This document shows, in pieces, positions 29,376 through 38,465 of a DNA stretch of 64,000 bases. Under the pieces are notes generated by a model that did not search any database, had not been told where the DNA came from, and was given only the letters and a program-made list of their open reading frames with translations. Source of the stretch: JBLNCE01 sp050260415. GTDB lineage: Bacteria; Bacillota; UBA4882; JAAYXC01. The stretch is from the NCBI GenBank assembly GCA_050260415.1, contig JBLNCE010000088.1, positions 1 to 64,000 on the forward strand. Direction: 5' to 3'. Numbering within the stretch: the first letter of the stretch is position 1; each line of letters starts with the position of its first letter. Both the position numbers and the translations under genes were made by a program.

Positions 29376-29845
29376 TTCGGGTGGGAATGGGCGAGTACGC
29401 CCTGGCTCGTGCTCCTGGAGAACTGGCCACTCTGGGCCTCGGATCATGCGTAGGCGTCTGCCTCTATGACCCCTTGCTCAAGCTTGGCGCCTTGGCGCAC
29501 ATCATGTTGCCCGATAGCGTGGTGGCCAAGGATACCGGCAATCCGACCAAGTTTGCGGATACGGCCATCCCCTTTCTCCTTGGGGAGCTAGTCAAGCATG
29601 GTGCCCACCCGGGACGCTTGGTCGTGAAGATCGCCGGGGGAGCGCAGATGTTTTCCGGGTCAGCCAACGGCCGTGAATCAGTCGGACCCAGAAACGTGGC
29701 GGCGGTCGAGAAGGCTTTATCCGCGGCCGGGTTGAGCATCTCCGCCAAGAGCGTGGGGGGTAACACAGGCAAGAGCGTTACTCTGGATTTGGAGACTGGC
29801 GAACTGCGATTGCGCACTCTGCAGGTCGAGTCACTCTCACTCTGA
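29363..29845 (+). CDS. cheD: Chemoreceptor glutamine deamidase CheD
   Basis: 160 residues. The catalytic cysteine (Cys29 in LGLGSCVGVCLYD) and histidine (His46 in ALAHIMLP) are present, and GGAQMF and IGxR-like SVGPRNVAAV elements follow. It deamidates receptor glutamines and its complex with CheC responds to CheY-P. Overlap with cheC indicates coupling. fliA follows after 15 bases. Confidence 0.94.
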   Translation: MPEVIRVGMGEYALARAPGELATLGLGSCVGVCLYDPLLKLGALAHIMLPDSVVAKDTGNPTKFADTAIPFLLGELVKHGAHPGRLVVKIAGGAQMFSGSANGRESVGPRNVAAVEKALSAAGLSISAKSVGGNTGKSVTLDLETGELRLRTLQVESLSL

Positions 29846-29860
29846 TAACATTATTGACAA

Positions 29861-30688
29861 ATGCCAAAAATACCAACCAAGATTTTGAAAGCAGAAGCGT
29901 CGGAGGATATGGAGCCTGTGGACCAAGAGCTATGGCAAGAATACCTTTCGACGAAGAGCCAGGCCGCCCGAGAGGCGTTGGTCCTGCGATTCGCCCCACT
30001 GGTCAAGTATGTCGCGGGGCGAGTGGCGATTGGTATGCCGCCCAATGTCGATTTCGATGATCTCGTTAGTTTCGGAATCTTCGGTCTAATGGACGCCCTG
30101 GATAAATTCGAGCCGGAACGCGGGATAAAATTCGAGACCTACGCCATTGCCAGGATTCGCGGGGCAATCCTCGACGGACTGCGAAGCAATGATTGGGTAC
30201 CCCGTTCGGTGCGCCAAAAAGCCCGTGAATTGGAGCGGGTATGCGCCGATCTCGAGAACCATCTCGGGCGGTCCGCGACGGACGCCGAGATCAGCCAGGC
30301 GATGAATCTAACCCTTGACCAGTTTCATGCCCTGCTCTCCGAGGTCAGTTGTACGACCTTGACCTCGCTCGACGAGATCTGGATGGTGCATAGCAACGAA
30401 GAAGAAGCGGTCCGCGTCATGGACCTGGTGCGGGACTCGGAAAGCTACGACCCGATCCGGGTGGTTGAGATCGAAGAGATCAAACAGCAGCTTGCGGAGG
30501 CGATCGCCAAGTTGCCCGAACGTGAGCGTCTGGTGGTAGCCCTTTACTATTACGAGGGCCTGACGCTGAAGGAAATCGGCGAAATACTCGATATATCCGA
30601 ATCCCGTGTCTCCCAGATTCATACCAAGGCTGTCTTCAGGCTTCGCGGACGGCTCAGTCGCTGGAAACGTTCACTGGTTGGTTATTGA
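29861..30688 (+). CDS. fliA: RNA polymerase sigma factor for flagellar operons (FliA/SigD/WhiG)
   Basis: 275 residues. Region 2 contains DDLVSFGIFGLMDALDKFEPERGIKF-type sequence (key part FGIFGLMDALDKFEPERG), region 3 DWVPRSVRQKARELE, region 4 GLTLKEIGEILDISESRVSQ. It directs flagellin and chemotaxis transcription. ATG 29861 has no obvious ribosome site; ATG 29909 has GGAGG only two bases away. Position at the end of the che genes matches the end of the B. subtilis fla/che operon. A terminator follows. Confidence 0.92.
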   Translation: MPKIPTKILKAEASEDMEPVDQELWQEYLSTKSQAAREALVLRFAPLVKYVAGRVAIGMPPNVDFDDLVSFGIFGLMDALDKFEPERGIKFETYAIARIRGAILDGLRSNDWVPRSVRQKARELERVCADLENHLGRSATDAEISQAMNLTLDQFHALLSEVSCTTLTSLDEIWMVHSNEEEAVRVMDLVRDSESYDPIRVVEIEEIKQQLAEAIAKLPERERLVVALYYYEGLTLKEIGEILDISESRVSQIHTKAVFRLRGRLSRWKRSLVGY

Positions 30689-30706
30689 CTTACGTCTGTA
30701 AACGAG

Positions 30707-30762
30707 CGCTCCGGCCCGGGCGGTGGACTCCGGGCATGCAAGCTCCAGAAGGAGCGTTTTTT
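30707..30762 (+). terminator. Terminator after fliA (two nested stems)
   Basis: CGCTCC (30707) pairs with GGAGCG (30751) and encloses a second stem GCCCGG/CCGGGC; six T follow. It ends the chemotaxis transcript. Confidence 0.75.
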
Positions 30763-30769
30763 GTTTCAC

Positions 30770-30798
30770 TTGCCATACCGTCCGCCAAATGATATCTT
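30770..30798 (+). promoter_or_regulatory. Predicted promoter of the DUF881-sbp unit
   Basis: TTGCCA (30770) and TATCTT (30793) with a 17-bp spacer, directly after the fliA terminator and 70 bases before the DUF881 start. Confidence 0.5.
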
Positions 30799-30867
30799 AG
30801 TCCTATATATAATCCCTCAATGGTACGAGGGAGCGGACGCTGGACACGATCAGGAGGTACGGTTTGA

Positions 30868-31584
30868 TTGCTGAATAAGAAAGAATGGCAGTGGCCGGTC
30901 GCTTTCGTCTGCCTCTGCTTGGGTTTTTTCTTGGCCGTGCAACTGCAGACGCAATCGGCCCTCAACCGCCCGACGCTGCCCACCCGGCGGATCGAGACGG
31001 CCATGGAGATGCTGCGCCAGATCGAACGTGAGCGCGACGCGTTGGCGGAGGAAAACAATTCTTTGCGCAAGGCAGTGGCCGGCCAGGCTTCAAGCCGGGC
31101 CAGCCTGCGCGAGCTTCTCACCGAACTGCAAAGAGCGCAAGTCCTCGCCGGTCTAACCAAGGTGAAGGGGCCGGGTGTAGTGATAACGCTGAGCGATAGC
31201 ATCCGTCCGGCACGCCCGGGCGAAGATCAAGATGTCTACCTGATTCACGCCGACGATGTTCTGACGACGGTGAACGAGCTACGGGTCAGTGGCGCCGAGG
31301 CTATAGCGGTCAACGGCCAGCGTGTCGTGGCCAGCACCGCCATTCGTTGTATAGGATCGGTTATTCTGGTGAACACAGTCAAGATTGCGCCTCCGATAGT
31401 GATCGAAGCGATCGGAAGTCAGAATGAATTGATGCAAGTGGACATGCGGGGTGGAGTACTTGATAGCCTCCGTGCCTGGGGTATCAAAGTGGAGATCGTA
31501 CCCAAGGAGACGCTGAAGCTCGCTCCGTACACGGGGAGTTTGGGTGCTACCTTCGCTACGCCGGTATTGGAAGGTGAAGGTTGA
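30868..31584 (+). CDS. DUF881 family membrane-anchored protein (YlxW/YlxX-like)
   Basis: 238 residues. One N-terminal membrane segment (PVAFVCLCLGFFLAVQLQTQ), a coiled coil (about 45-75, with IERERDALAEENNSLR), then the DUF881 domain with GVVITLSDS, NELRVSGAEAIAVNGQRV and TAIRCIGSVILVN. The function is not known; in Bacillus the paralogues ylxW and ylxX lie in the same place between the division genes and sbp. The start is TTG 30868, with AGGAGG ten bases upstream. Its stop overlaps the sbp start (TGATG). Confidence 0.85.
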   Translation: MLNKKEWQWPVAFVCLCLGFFLAVQLQTQSALNRPTLPTRRIETAMEMLRQIERERDALAEENNSLRKAVAGQASSRASLRELLTELQRAQVLAGLTKVKGPGVVITLSDSIRPARPGEDQDVYLIHADDVLTTVNELRVSGAEAIAVNGQRVVASTAIRCIGSVILVNTVKIAPPIVIEAIGSQNELMQVDMRGGVLDSLRAWGIKVEIVPKETLKLAPYTGSLGATFATPVLEGEG

Positions 31585-31946
31585 TGTGGATTCCCCTTGC
31601 GGCGCTGGCGGTTGGCTTGGCCGTGGGTTTTTTATCGCGCCTGAGTATACCGGTGGCTTATGCCGATTTTCTGGCGATTTCCCTGCTTGCCGCCCTCGAT
31701 TCCGTATTTGGCGGCCTGCGCGCGGGTCTCGCGCGCACATTCGAGGCGCGCGTCTTCATCAGCGGGTTTTTCACCAACACTTTGATGGCCGCATTATTGA
31801 CCTTTTTCGGCGACCGCCTCGGCGTGGATCTCATGCTTCCGGCCTCGGTCGCGTTCGGTTTCCGCATCTTCCAAAATTTAGGGATTATTCGCAACCTACT
31901 TCTGGGTCGGGCTTCGCAGAAAGCCCAGCTACCGACCGCAAAATAG
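31584..31946 (+). CDS. sbp: Small basic membrane protein Sbp (DUF1290)
   Basis: 120 residues with four hydrophobic segments: WIPLAALAVGLAVGFLSRL, YADFLAISLLAALDSVFGG (conserved), ISGFFTNTLMAALLTFFGD and FGFRIFQNLGIIRNLLL. Function unknown; conserved upstream of ftsA in Bacillota. The stop codon TAG lies in the loop of the terminator hairpin, so the last residues of the protein are encoded by its stem. Confidence 0.88.
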   Translation: MWIPLAALAVGLAVGFLSRLSIPVAYADFLAISLLAALDSVFGGLRAGLARTFEARVFISGFFTNTLMAALLTFFGDRLGVDLMLPASVAFGFRIFQNLGIIRNLLLGRASQKAQLPTAK

Positions 31947-31962
31947 CGGTCGGTTTTTTTTA
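31932..31962 (+). terminator. Terminator overlapping the end of sbp
   Basis: ACCGACCGC (31932) pairs perfectly with GCGGTCGGT (31947); the loop AAAATA holds the stop codon's first bases. Eight T follow. It separates the DUF881-sbp unit from ftsA-ftsZ. Confidence 0.9.
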
Positions 31963-32059
31963 CCGTCAGGGAGGTTAATGGGTCCGGTTCGTTGAAGTTT
32001 TACTCCTAACCCGGTAAGCCTGTACAGGGAAGGGGAGTCAGGCCGTCGGACGCGATCTC

Positions 32060-33181
32060 CTGCTGAAAGGCATTGATGTAGGCGCGTCAAAGATTTGCGC
32101 GGTCGTGGCTTCGCCCGACGGTGAACTGCTGGGCATGGCTGTCGCGCCGACGCCGGGCTGGCCGGAAAGGCCCCCCAGCCTGACGGATATAGGGCCGGCC
32201 ATCGCCGCCGCGGTCGCCGACGCTGAAGCCATGGCTGGAGCCCGGCACAGCCGCCGTGTCTGGGTCGCGCTCTCGGGCTCGGCCGCCAGGCCGAGCGCCG
32301 GTGAGACCGTGGTGAGAATCGGGCCACAGCAACGCTGCGTCACACGGTCTGATCTGGAAAAGGCGGCGGCGGCGCTGGCCGCGTCCGGGCGCCTGACCAT
32401 GCACCGGATCCTGGCTTCGGCCACCCTTGACGGCGCGGAGACGCTGGAAGACCCCGTCGGCCGGATGGCCGGCCTCCTGGAAGCAAGATTGCTGCTCTTG
32501 GAATCCGACGCCAAGCGCCGGGAAGAGATGCTTCACACTCTGGCCGCGGCGGGTCTGGAAGCCCAGGGGTTTGTCGCCGGAGCCCTGGCGCTGGAAAGCG
32601 TTCTGACCCCCGCCGAAATGGAAATCGGCACGGTGGCGGTGGACCTTGGCGCGGCGCATACGTCCCTAACGGTGTATGCCCGCGGCGCTCCTCGTTACGT
32701 GTCGATCGTTCCCATTGGCGGCACGCATGTCACCAGGGATCTGGCCATAGTACTCGGATTGCCCGTAAACAAAGCCGAAGCGGAGAAGATTGAAGCGGCC
32801 GGGACCGATCTACTTGCGTCCGAGAGCGTCAGTGGGCGGGTCATCACGGCACGCTTGTGCGAGATCCTGGAGCTATGCCGGACCGAGCTGGAACGGGCCG
32901 GCTGGGCCAGGAGGATTCCCGGCGGATTTGTCCTCTCCGGGGGCGGGGCGTCGCCCATGGGATTGATTAACCTCGCCGAAAACACATTCGGCGCGCCGGT
33001 ACGTCTTGGTTTGCCCCAGCTCAGCCAGGTACAGGGTATGGTAGCCCGCCCGGGTTATGCGGTAGCCCTGGGACTTGCCGCCGCGGTCCGGCGGCACGTG
33101 AGTAAAGTGAACTTCGGATCCCTGCCAAAGGAGGTCGGCCGGTGGAGATTGAGGTCGCCACAGCGCAGTTTGCCAGCATAA
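32060..33181 (+). CDS. ftsA: FtsA-like cell division actin homologue, start codon uncertain
   Basis: About 373 residues if begun at CTG 32060. [17 protein letters not shown] is the phosphate-1 loop of Fts[16 protein letters not shown] (phosphate 2), [19 protein letters not shown] and [19 protein letters not shown] follow, and an SHS2-like 1C region lies near 90-170. It would tether FtsZ to the membrane. The first ATG/GTG/TTG in frame (GTG 32105) would delete the phosphate-1 loop; upstream in frame only CTG 32060/32063 or ATT 32072 precede it before a stop at about 32012. The end overlaps ftsZ by 40 bases, and no clear C-terminal amphipathic helix is visible. Divergent but recognisable. Confidence 0.75.
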   Translation: MLKGIDVGASKICAVVASPDGELLGMAVAPTPGWPERPPSLTDIGPAIAAAVADAEAMAGARHSRRVWVALSGSAARPSAGETVVRIGPQQRCVTRSDLEKAAAALAASGRLTMHRILASATLDGAETLEDPVGRMAGLLEARLLLLESDAKRREEMLHTLAAAGLEAQGFVAGALALESVLTPAEMEIGTVAVDLGAAHTSLTVYARGAPRYVSIVPIGGTHVTRDLAIVLGLPVNKAEAEKIEAAGTDLLASESVSGRVITARLCEILELCRTELERAGWARRIPGGFVLSGGGASPMGLINLAENTFGAPVRLGLPQLSQVQGMVARPGYAVALGLAAAVRRHVSKVNFGSLPKEVGRWRLRSPQRSLPA

Positions 33182-34182
33182 AAGTGATTGGTGTCGGCGG
33201 CGGCGGCAGTAACGCCGTCAACCGCATGGTTGAGGCCGGGCTTCAGGGCGTGGAATTTATCGCCATCAACACCGACGCCCAGGCTCTACAACGCGCCAAG
33301 GTGGATGTCAGGCTGCGCATCGGAGATAATCTGACGAAAGGCCTCGGCGCCGGAGCCAATCCCGAAATCGGCCTCAAAGCAGCCACGGAGAGTAAGGACG
33401 AGATCGTCTCCGTCCTGAAAGGCGCGGATATGGTCTTCATTACCGCCGGCATGGGGGGTGGCACCGGTACGGGGGCGGCTCCCTTTATTGCCCAGCTCGC
33501 GCGGGAACTGAACGCCCTGGCCGTGGCCGTGGTCACCAAGCCGTTCAGTTTCGAGGGGAAGATACGCGGCGCTCAGGCCGAGGAAGGTTTGGCGAGTCTT
33601 CGCGACAGCGTCGATACGCTCATCACAATCCCCAACGAACGGCTTCTTCAGGTCGTGGACCGAAATACGCCAGTCATCGAGGCGTTTCGCATCGCCGATG
33701 ACGTCTTGCGCCAGGCCGTGCAGGGCATATCCGATCTTATCACCGTGACGGGCTTAATCAACGTTGATTTCGCGGATGTGCGCACGATCATGAGCCAGGC
33801 CGGTTCCGCCTTGATGGGCATCGGTGTCGCCCGGGGTGAAAACCGCGCGGTCGAGGCGGCCAAGGCCGCCATCAGCAGTCCGTTGTTGGAGACTTCCATC
33901 GACGGCGCCAAAGGCGTCCTCTTGAACATAACCGGCGGCAGGAATCTCGGTCTTTTTGAGGTAAACGAAGCGGCGGAGGTTGTCACGGACGCCGCGGAAC
34001 CCGATGCCAACATAATCTTCGGCGCGGTAATCGACGATAATCTGGAAGAAGAGGTGCGCGTAACGGTCATTGCCACCGGTTTTGAGAATCGACGAACCAG
34101 GAGACCGAACCTGGATGATCTGGACATCAGGCCGTTCGTCGGGGAGGACCTTGAGATTCCGGCGTTCCTGCGACGCAAGTGA
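33142..34182 (+). CDS. ftsZ: Cell division GTPase FtsZ
   Basis: 346 residues. [24 protein letters not shown], the tubulin signature [13 protein letters not shown], and the T7 loop region [12 protein letters not shown] are intact. The C-terminal tail [10 protein letters not shown] is the conserved peptide that binds FtsA and other partners. Start GTG 33142 behind AAAGGAGGTCGGCC. It polymerises into the division ring and the sporulation septum. A perfect hairpin follows 34 bases after the stop. Confidence 0.97.
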   Translation: MEIEVATAQFASIKVIGVGGGGSNAVNRMVEAGLQGVEFIAINTDAQALQRAKVDVRLRIGDNLTKGLGAGANPEIGLKAATESKDEIVSVLKGADMVFITAGMGGGTGTGAAPFIAQLARELNALAVAVVTKPFSFEGKIRGAQAEEGLASLRDSVDTLITIPNERLLQVVDRNTPVIEAFRIADDVLRQAVQGISDLITVTGLINVDFADVRTIMSQAGSALMGIGVARGENRAVEAAKAAISSPLLETSIDGAKGVLLNITGGRNLGLFEVNEAAEVVTDAAEPDANIIFGAVIDDNLEEEVRVTVIATGFENRRTRRPNLDDLDIRPFVGEDLEIPAFLRRK

Positions 34183-34215
34183 TGCCTCCATCACCGCCGG
34201 CCAAAAGTTTTCTTT

Positions 34216-34250
34216 GCACTGCGGGCGCCCAACGAGGGCGCCCGCAGTGC
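34216..34250. other. Perfect 15-bp inverted repeat after ftsZ
   Basis: GCACTGCGGGCGCCC and its exact reverse complement around loop AACGA. There is no T-run on the + strand; on the minus strand it is followed by AAAGAAAACTTTT. It is probably a transcript-end or mRNA 3'-protecting hairpin of ftsZ, upstream of spoIIGA. Confidence 0.6.
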
Positions 34251-34362
34251 TGCTCGGGTCATTACGGCAAAAAGAGCCCCACTCCGGCATAATCCGGGTT
34301 AGCAGCCATCAGAGGACCCGGCGGGCGGAATCGATATAATTCCCAAGAAGCGAGGGTGCAAG

Positions 34363-35304
34363 GTGCGGGAACTGATCCTGGATCCATACTTGCGCAATGC
34401 GCTTTACGATCTCTTCATGGACGGGACGCTGCTCTGGGTCACCGGCGCGATCGCCAAGGAGACCAGGCGATGGTATCGGCTCCTCGGCGGCGCCGCGATC
34501 GGAGGCAGTTATACGCTCTGGTTGGCTCTAGCCCGGGATGGGGTTCTTATCGGCGGGACCATTCTCGACCGGCCGCTCGTGTTCTTCGGCGTGCACATGT
34601 TGCTCCTGCCCGCGCTCATGCTGGCCGTCGCCTTCCTGCCAACAAGGCGGCGCGGGTTTTTGCATCTCGGCGGAATCTTCGTCCTGGTGGCGCTGCTCAC
34701 ATACGGCACGGCCAATATCGTCTTCTATTTCTTCGCGACCTTCATCCATCGGGCAAGCAGGCTGCTTTACATCTCTTTGCAAGCTGGTTTGGCTTTAACC
34801 ATCGGTGAACTCGGCTGGGGCGTGGTGCATGAGCGGGCGATGGCAAAAGTATGCCAAGTGCCTTTGACGCTTGACCTTGGCCCGGCCAGACTTGAGACTG
34901 AAGGTCTTCTTGACACGGGGAACCAACTCTGCGACCCGGTTTCGCGAAAGCCCGTCGTAGTCCTGGATTACTCGCTCGTCAAGGGGATCCTGAGCGACCC
35001 GGCGCGGGCGTTCATCGAGGCGCTGGCTGAAGGCGGCTCACCGCCCGAGTTACCGGCCGAGGATCCATGGTTTCCAAGGATGCGGGTCATACCGTATCGT
35101 ACCATCCAAAACAACGCTGGGCTCATGCCTGGAATCCGAGCGGATCGTATCTGGGTGGGTAGGGACGATCGCGGCCTTTGCCATACTTCCGTGATCGTAG
35201 GCCTTGAGATGGCGGGCGGCCTGAATGCCTCCTGCCCCGCATTGGTGCCGCCGGTTTTGTGGCCATTCAATCCGTCCGTCGCGCGTGAACAAGGAAGGGA
35301 GTGA
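34363..35304 (+). CDS. spoIIGA: Sporulation sigma-E processing peptidase SpoIIGA
   Basis: 313 residues. Five membrane segments in the first 160 residues, then a cytosolic aspartic protease domain with the catalytic [11 protein letters not shown] and the downstream [17 protein letters not shown] element. In B. subtilis it dimerises and removes the pro-sequence of sigma-E after the SpoIIR signal. Start GTG 34363 after AGCGAGGGTGC. sigE begins 7 bases after its stop, as in Bacillus. Confidence 0.94.
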   Translation: MRELILDPYLRNALYDLFMDGTLLWVTGAIAKETRRWYRLLGGAAIGGSYTLWLALARDGVLIGGTILDRPLVFFGVHMLLLPALMLAVAFLPTRRRGFLHLGGIFVLVALLTYGTANIVFYFFATFIHRASRLLYISLQAGLALTIGELGWGVVHERAMAKVCQVPLTLDLGPARLETEGLLDTGNQLCDPVSRKPVVVLDYSLVKGILSDPARAFIEALAEGGSPPELPAEDPWFPRMRVIPYRTIQNNAGLMPGIRADRIWVGRDDRGLCHTSVIVGLEMAGGLNASCPALVPPVLWPFNPSVAREQGRE

Positions 35305-35311
35305 GCGGGGT

Positions 35312-36046
35312 ATGCTTGCCTGGCATCGGCGACTCGTCTGGCGATTACGTCTCCTGCTGATTGGGTTCTTCAGGGCAAGCCGTCTTCTCCCACCCCGCGG
35401 CGTCTACTATGTCGGCAATAGCGAAGCATTACCGCCTCCTTTGAACAGCGACGAAGAGGCCTATCTATTGGAGAGGCTGCAGGGCGGTGAACGTTCGGTC
35501 AAAGGGGTCTTGATCGAGCGGAACCTGCGCCTGGTGGTGTATATCGCCCGAAAATTCGAAAATACGGGGATCGCCATCGAGGATCTGGTGTCCATCGGAA
35601 CGATCGGTCTGATCAAGGCCGTCAATACGTTCGACCCCAGCAAACGCATTAAGCTCGCAACTTACGCCTCACGGTGCATCGAGAACGAGATCTTGATGTA
35701 TTTGCGGCGGAACAGCCGCACGCGGTCCGAGATCTCCTTCGATGAACCGCTCAACGTGGACTGGGACGGCAATGAGCTGCTCCTCTCGGATGTGCTTGGC
35801 ACGGAAAGCGATGTTATCTACAAATACGTTGAGGAAGAGGTCGACAAGAACCTGCTCGGAACGGCATTGACCCACCTAACCGGCCGGGAGAAATGCATCG
35901 TGGAACTACGGTACGGCCTTCGGGACGGGGTCGAGAAAACCCAGAAGGAAGTGGCGGATTTTCTTGGCATATCACAATCGTATATTTCAAGATTGGAAAA
36001 GCGAATCATAAAAAAACTCCGCCGCGAGATACGACGGCTGGATTAG
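35312..36046 (+). CDS. sigE: RNA polymerase sigma factor SigE (pro-sigma-E)
   Basis: 244 residues. A basic amphipathic pro-sequence ([17 protein letters not shown]) leads to the processing site region [14 protein letters not shown], then [50 protein letters not shown] and the region-4 [16 protein letters not shown], all nearly identical to Bacillus SigE. It directs mother-cell transcription. ATG 35312 gives the usual pro-sequence length. The family's activation by SpoIIGA and SpoIIR fits the neighbours. Confidence 0.97.
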   Translation: MLAWHRRLVWRLRLLLIGFFRASRLLPPRGVYYVGNSEALPPPLNSDEEAYLLERLQGGERSVKGVLIERNLRLVVYIARKFENTGIAIEDLVSIGTIGLIKAVNTFDPSKRIKLATYASRCIENEILMYLRRNSRTRSEISFDEPLNVDWDGNELLLSDVLGTESDVIYKYVEEEVDKNLLGTALTHLTGREKCIVELRYGLRDGVEKTQKEVADFLGISQSYISRLEKRIIKKLRREIRRLD

Positions 36047-36059
36047 CGCTCCTAGCTGC

Positions 36060-36087
36060 AAGTCGCCGAAAGGCGGCTTCTTTGTTT
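36060..36087 (+). terminator. Terminator of spoIIGA-sigE
   Basis: Eight-bp stem AAGTCGCC / GGCGGCTT with a GAAA loop, followed by CTTTGTTT. It separates sigE from sigG. Confidence 0.75.
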
Positions 36088-36110
36088 CCGGGTCGCATGG
36101 CGCCGCAGCG

Positions 36111-36140
36111 GTATAAACCTGCGTCGCCATGGCAATAATC
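36111..36140 (+). promoter_or_regulatory. Candidate sigma-F promoter of sigG-spoIIR
   Basis: GTATA (36111), 15-base spacer, GGCAATAATC (36131). This fits the B. subtilis sigma-F pattern (GYATA-like -35, about 15-16 bases, GG-rich -10). It lies between the sigE terminator and sigG, 45 bases before the start, where spoIIIG of Bacillus also has a sigma-F promoter. Confidence 0.65.
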
Positions 36141-36184
36141 ACTACTGTCAAGCTAGACCCGCAACACTACTGGAGGCAAGGCGC

Positions 36185-36967
36185 ATGCCAGTCAATAAAG
36201 TCGAGATCTGCGGCGTCAATACCGCCAAGTTGCCTGTCTTGTCAGGAGCCAAGATGCGGGACCTTCTGCAGCGCATGCAATCCGGCGAAACCCGGGCGCG
36301 GGAGGAACTCGTCAACGGCAATCTCCGCCTGGTGCTCAGTGTCATACAGCGCTTCAACAACCGGGGCGAATTCGTCGACGATCTTTTTCAGGTCGGCTGC
36401 ATCGGCTTGATGAAGGCCATCGACAATTTCGACCTCTCCCAGAACGTAAAGTTTTCCACCTACGCCGTACCCATGATCATCGGTGAGATCCGTCGCTACC
36501 TGCGGGATAACAACCCGATTCGCGTCAGCCGGTCCCTGCGTGATATCGCCTACAAGGCCCTACAGGTCCGGGACGCCCTCGTCTGCCGCAACGGCAAGGA
36601 GCCAACCGTCAGCGAAATCGCGGATGAACTGAAGCTGCCGCGGGAGGAAGTCGTCTTTGCCCTCGACGCCATCCAGGAGCCGATCTCCCTTTTTGAGCCG
36701 ATCTACCACGATGGCGGGGATCCGATCTTTGTCATGGATCAGATTAGTGACGAGAAGAGCCAGGATTCCCAATGGCTCGAGGGTATTTCCATTCGGGAGG
36801 CGCTGGAAAAACTGAGCGATCGCGAAAAACTCATCCTCAATATGCGTTTCTTTGAAGGACGAACACAGATGGAGGTGGCGGAGGAGATCGGTATCTCGCA
36901 GGCTCAAGTCTCGCGTCTCGAAAAAACCGCACTCAAACATATGAAGCGTTATATCAGCGCCGGCTGA
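36185..36967 (+). CDS. sigG: RNA polymerase sigma factor SigG (forespore)
   Basis: 260 residues. The invariant N-terminus NKVEICGVNTAKLPVLSG, region 2 FQVGCIGLMKAIDNFDLSQN, STYAVPMIIGEIRRYLRDN and the C-terminal GISQAQVSRLEKTALKHMK leave no doubt. It drives late forespore genes such as SASPs (one at 54.7 kb). ATG follows TGGAGGCAAGGCGC. spoIIR starts 18 bases after the stop, so both are probably made from the sigma-F promoter upstream. Confidence 0.97.
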   Translation: MPVNKVEICGVNTAKLPVLSGAKMRDLLQRMQSGETRAREELVNGNLRLVLSVIQRFNNRGEFVDDLFQVGCIGLMKAIDNFDLSQNVKFSTYAVPMIIGEIRRYLRDNNPIRVSRSLRDIAYKALQVRDALVCRNGKEPTVSEIADELKLPREEVVFALDAIQEPISLFEPIYHDGGDPIFVMDQISDEKSQDSQWLEGISIREALEKLSDREKLILNMRFFEGRTQMEVAEEIGISQAQVSRLEKTALKHMKRYISAG

Positions 36968-36985
36968 CGTGGGAGGAGCGAGAAT

Positions 36986-37636
36986 TTGTTCCTGCGTAGA
37001 GTGGCCACCTCCGCTCTGGTGGTGGCGCTGCTTTCGGTCTTGGGTCTTTGCGGCAATAGCGTGGCCTGGACGCGCGAGCAAGCGGAATTGGCGTACAACA
37101 ACAGCAATCTTATCCGATTGCACATCATTGCCAATAGCGACAGCGCCGTCGATCAGCGCATCAAACTGCGGGTGCGCGATGCGCTGATCGCCGAGGCCAA
37201 ACGGCTCTTCGTCGGCGTTCAAGACCCTAAAGGGGCCTTGAACTTGGTGCGGACGCATGAGAAAGGTTTCGCCGCTTTGGCCGCCAAGACGGCCAAGGCG
37301 GCGGGCGCAAGCTATGGCGCGTACGCGGAGAGCGGCGTGTATTCCTTTCCGGCCAAAACATATCCTTTCGGAAGTCTGCCGGCGGGCGAATACCAGGCGT
37401 TGCGCATCGTCCTTGGCCGGGGCGGCGGCAAGAATTGGTGGTGCGTGCTCTTTCCGCCTCTTTGTTTCTTGGCGCCGGAAACGGAACCGCATGCGGGTCC
37501 CGTGCGCGTGCGATTGCTCTTTCTCGAGCGGCTCCTACGCCAAAACGGCTTGGCCTTTGACGCATTCTGGCAAGGTTGGGCCAAGTTCTGGCGTCTGCTA
37601 CCCGATGATTCAAGCAAACCACCGATAACGGCCTAG
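36986..37636 (+). CDS. spoIIR: Stage II sporulation protein R (secreted sigma-E-activating signal)
   Basis: 216 residues. N-terminal signal-like segment (VATSALVVALLSVLGLCGN), then the family core LIRLHIIANSDSAVDQRIKL and the hallmark WWCVLFPPLCFL. SpoIIR is made in the forespore, crosses to the intermembrane space and triggers SpoIIGA. Start TTG 36986 follows GGGAGGAGCGAGAA. In B. subtilis spoIIR is unlinked to sigG; here the signal, its receptor protease, the target and sigG lie within 3.3 kb. Confidence 0.93.
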   Translation: MFLRRVATSALVVALLSVLGLCGNSVAWTREQAELAYNNSNLIRLHIIANSDSAVDQRIKLRVRDALIAEAKRLFVGVQDPKGALNLVRTHEKGFAALAAKTAKAAGASYGAYAESGVYSFPAKTYPFGSLPAGEYQALRIVLGRGGGKNWWCVLFPPLCFLAPETEPHAGPVRVRLLFLERLLRQNGLAFDAFWQGWAKFWRLLPDDSSKPPITA

Positions 37637-37729
37637 CGATTGTCGATGACCCATCACGGCGCCTTGACACGCCGGTCTTCCACGAGGTAGACTGGTCTCC
37701 GTGGACGGCAGGCGAGCGAGGTGTGCGCC

Positions 37730-38455
37730 ATGGAAAGACTGCAGCGGTTTTTGGCAAGATCCGGAGTGGCGTCGCGGCGGCACGCGGAGGAACTCATCCT
37801 GAGCGGCGCCATCCAGGTCAATGGCCAGATCGTGGACGTACTGGGCGCCAAGGTCGATCCAGGCCGGGATCGGGTGACGCTCAACGGACACCTGGTCATG
37901 CCTCCGCCCGCATGGACATATCTGATGCTCAACAAGCCTACCGGTTATCTGACCACGATGCATGACCCGCAAGGCAGACCCACGGTCCTGGATCTCTTGC
38001 CCCCGGGGACGCCAAGAGTCTACCCGGTGGGACGCTTGGACCTCGATACGTCGGGCTTGCTGATCATGACCAACGACGGCGACCTTGCCCAGTCCTTATT
38101 GCATCCCAGCCGCGGCGTGTGGAAGATCTATCGCGCCAAAGTCCACGGCGTTCCTGGTGAAGCGGGTCTGGCGCGGCTGCGCGCAGGAATCGAACTCGAC
38201 GACGGACCGGCCGCGCCGGCCGTGGTCAAAATAGTTGCGGCCAAAAGTGGTTATGCTACCTTGGAAGTCAGAATCCACGAGGGCCGCAAAAGGCAAGTCC
38301 GGCGAATGTTGGCTTCGATCGGCCATCCTGTACGTGCTCTGGAGCGCATCGGTTTCGGCCCGATTGTGCTGGGGAATCTGCCTTACGGACATTGCCGCTC
38401 CTTGACATCGGCGGAGGTCGAAGCCTTGCGGCGGACGGTCGGAAACCGCTCCTAG
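37730..38455 (+). CDS. rluB: 23S rRNA pseudouridine synthase, RluB family
   Basis: 241 residues. An N-terminal S4 RNA-binding domain (RLQRFLARSGVASRRHAEEL) and the RsuA/RluB catalytic domain with GRLDLDTSGLLIMTNDGDLA containing the catalytic Asp, then EGRKRQVRRMLASIGHPV. It would modify a uridine near position 2605 of 23S rRNA (family knowledge; RluE/F-like specificities cannot be excluded). ATG 37730 follows GCGAGG. mreB starts 10 bases after the stop. Confidence 0.88.
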   Translation: MERLQRFLARSGVASRRHAEELILSGAIQVNGQIVDVLGAKVDPGRDRVTLNGHLVMPPPAWTYLMLNKPTGYLTTMHDPQGRPTVLDLLPPGTPRVYPVGRLDLDTSGLLIMTNDGDLAQSLLHPSRGVWKIYRAKVHGVPGEAGLARLRAGIELDDGPAAPAVVKIVAAKSGYATLEVRIHEGRKRQVRRMLASIGHPVRALERIGFGPIVLGNLPYGHCRSLTSAEVEALRRTVGNRS

Positions 38456-38465
38456 GGGTGAGACG

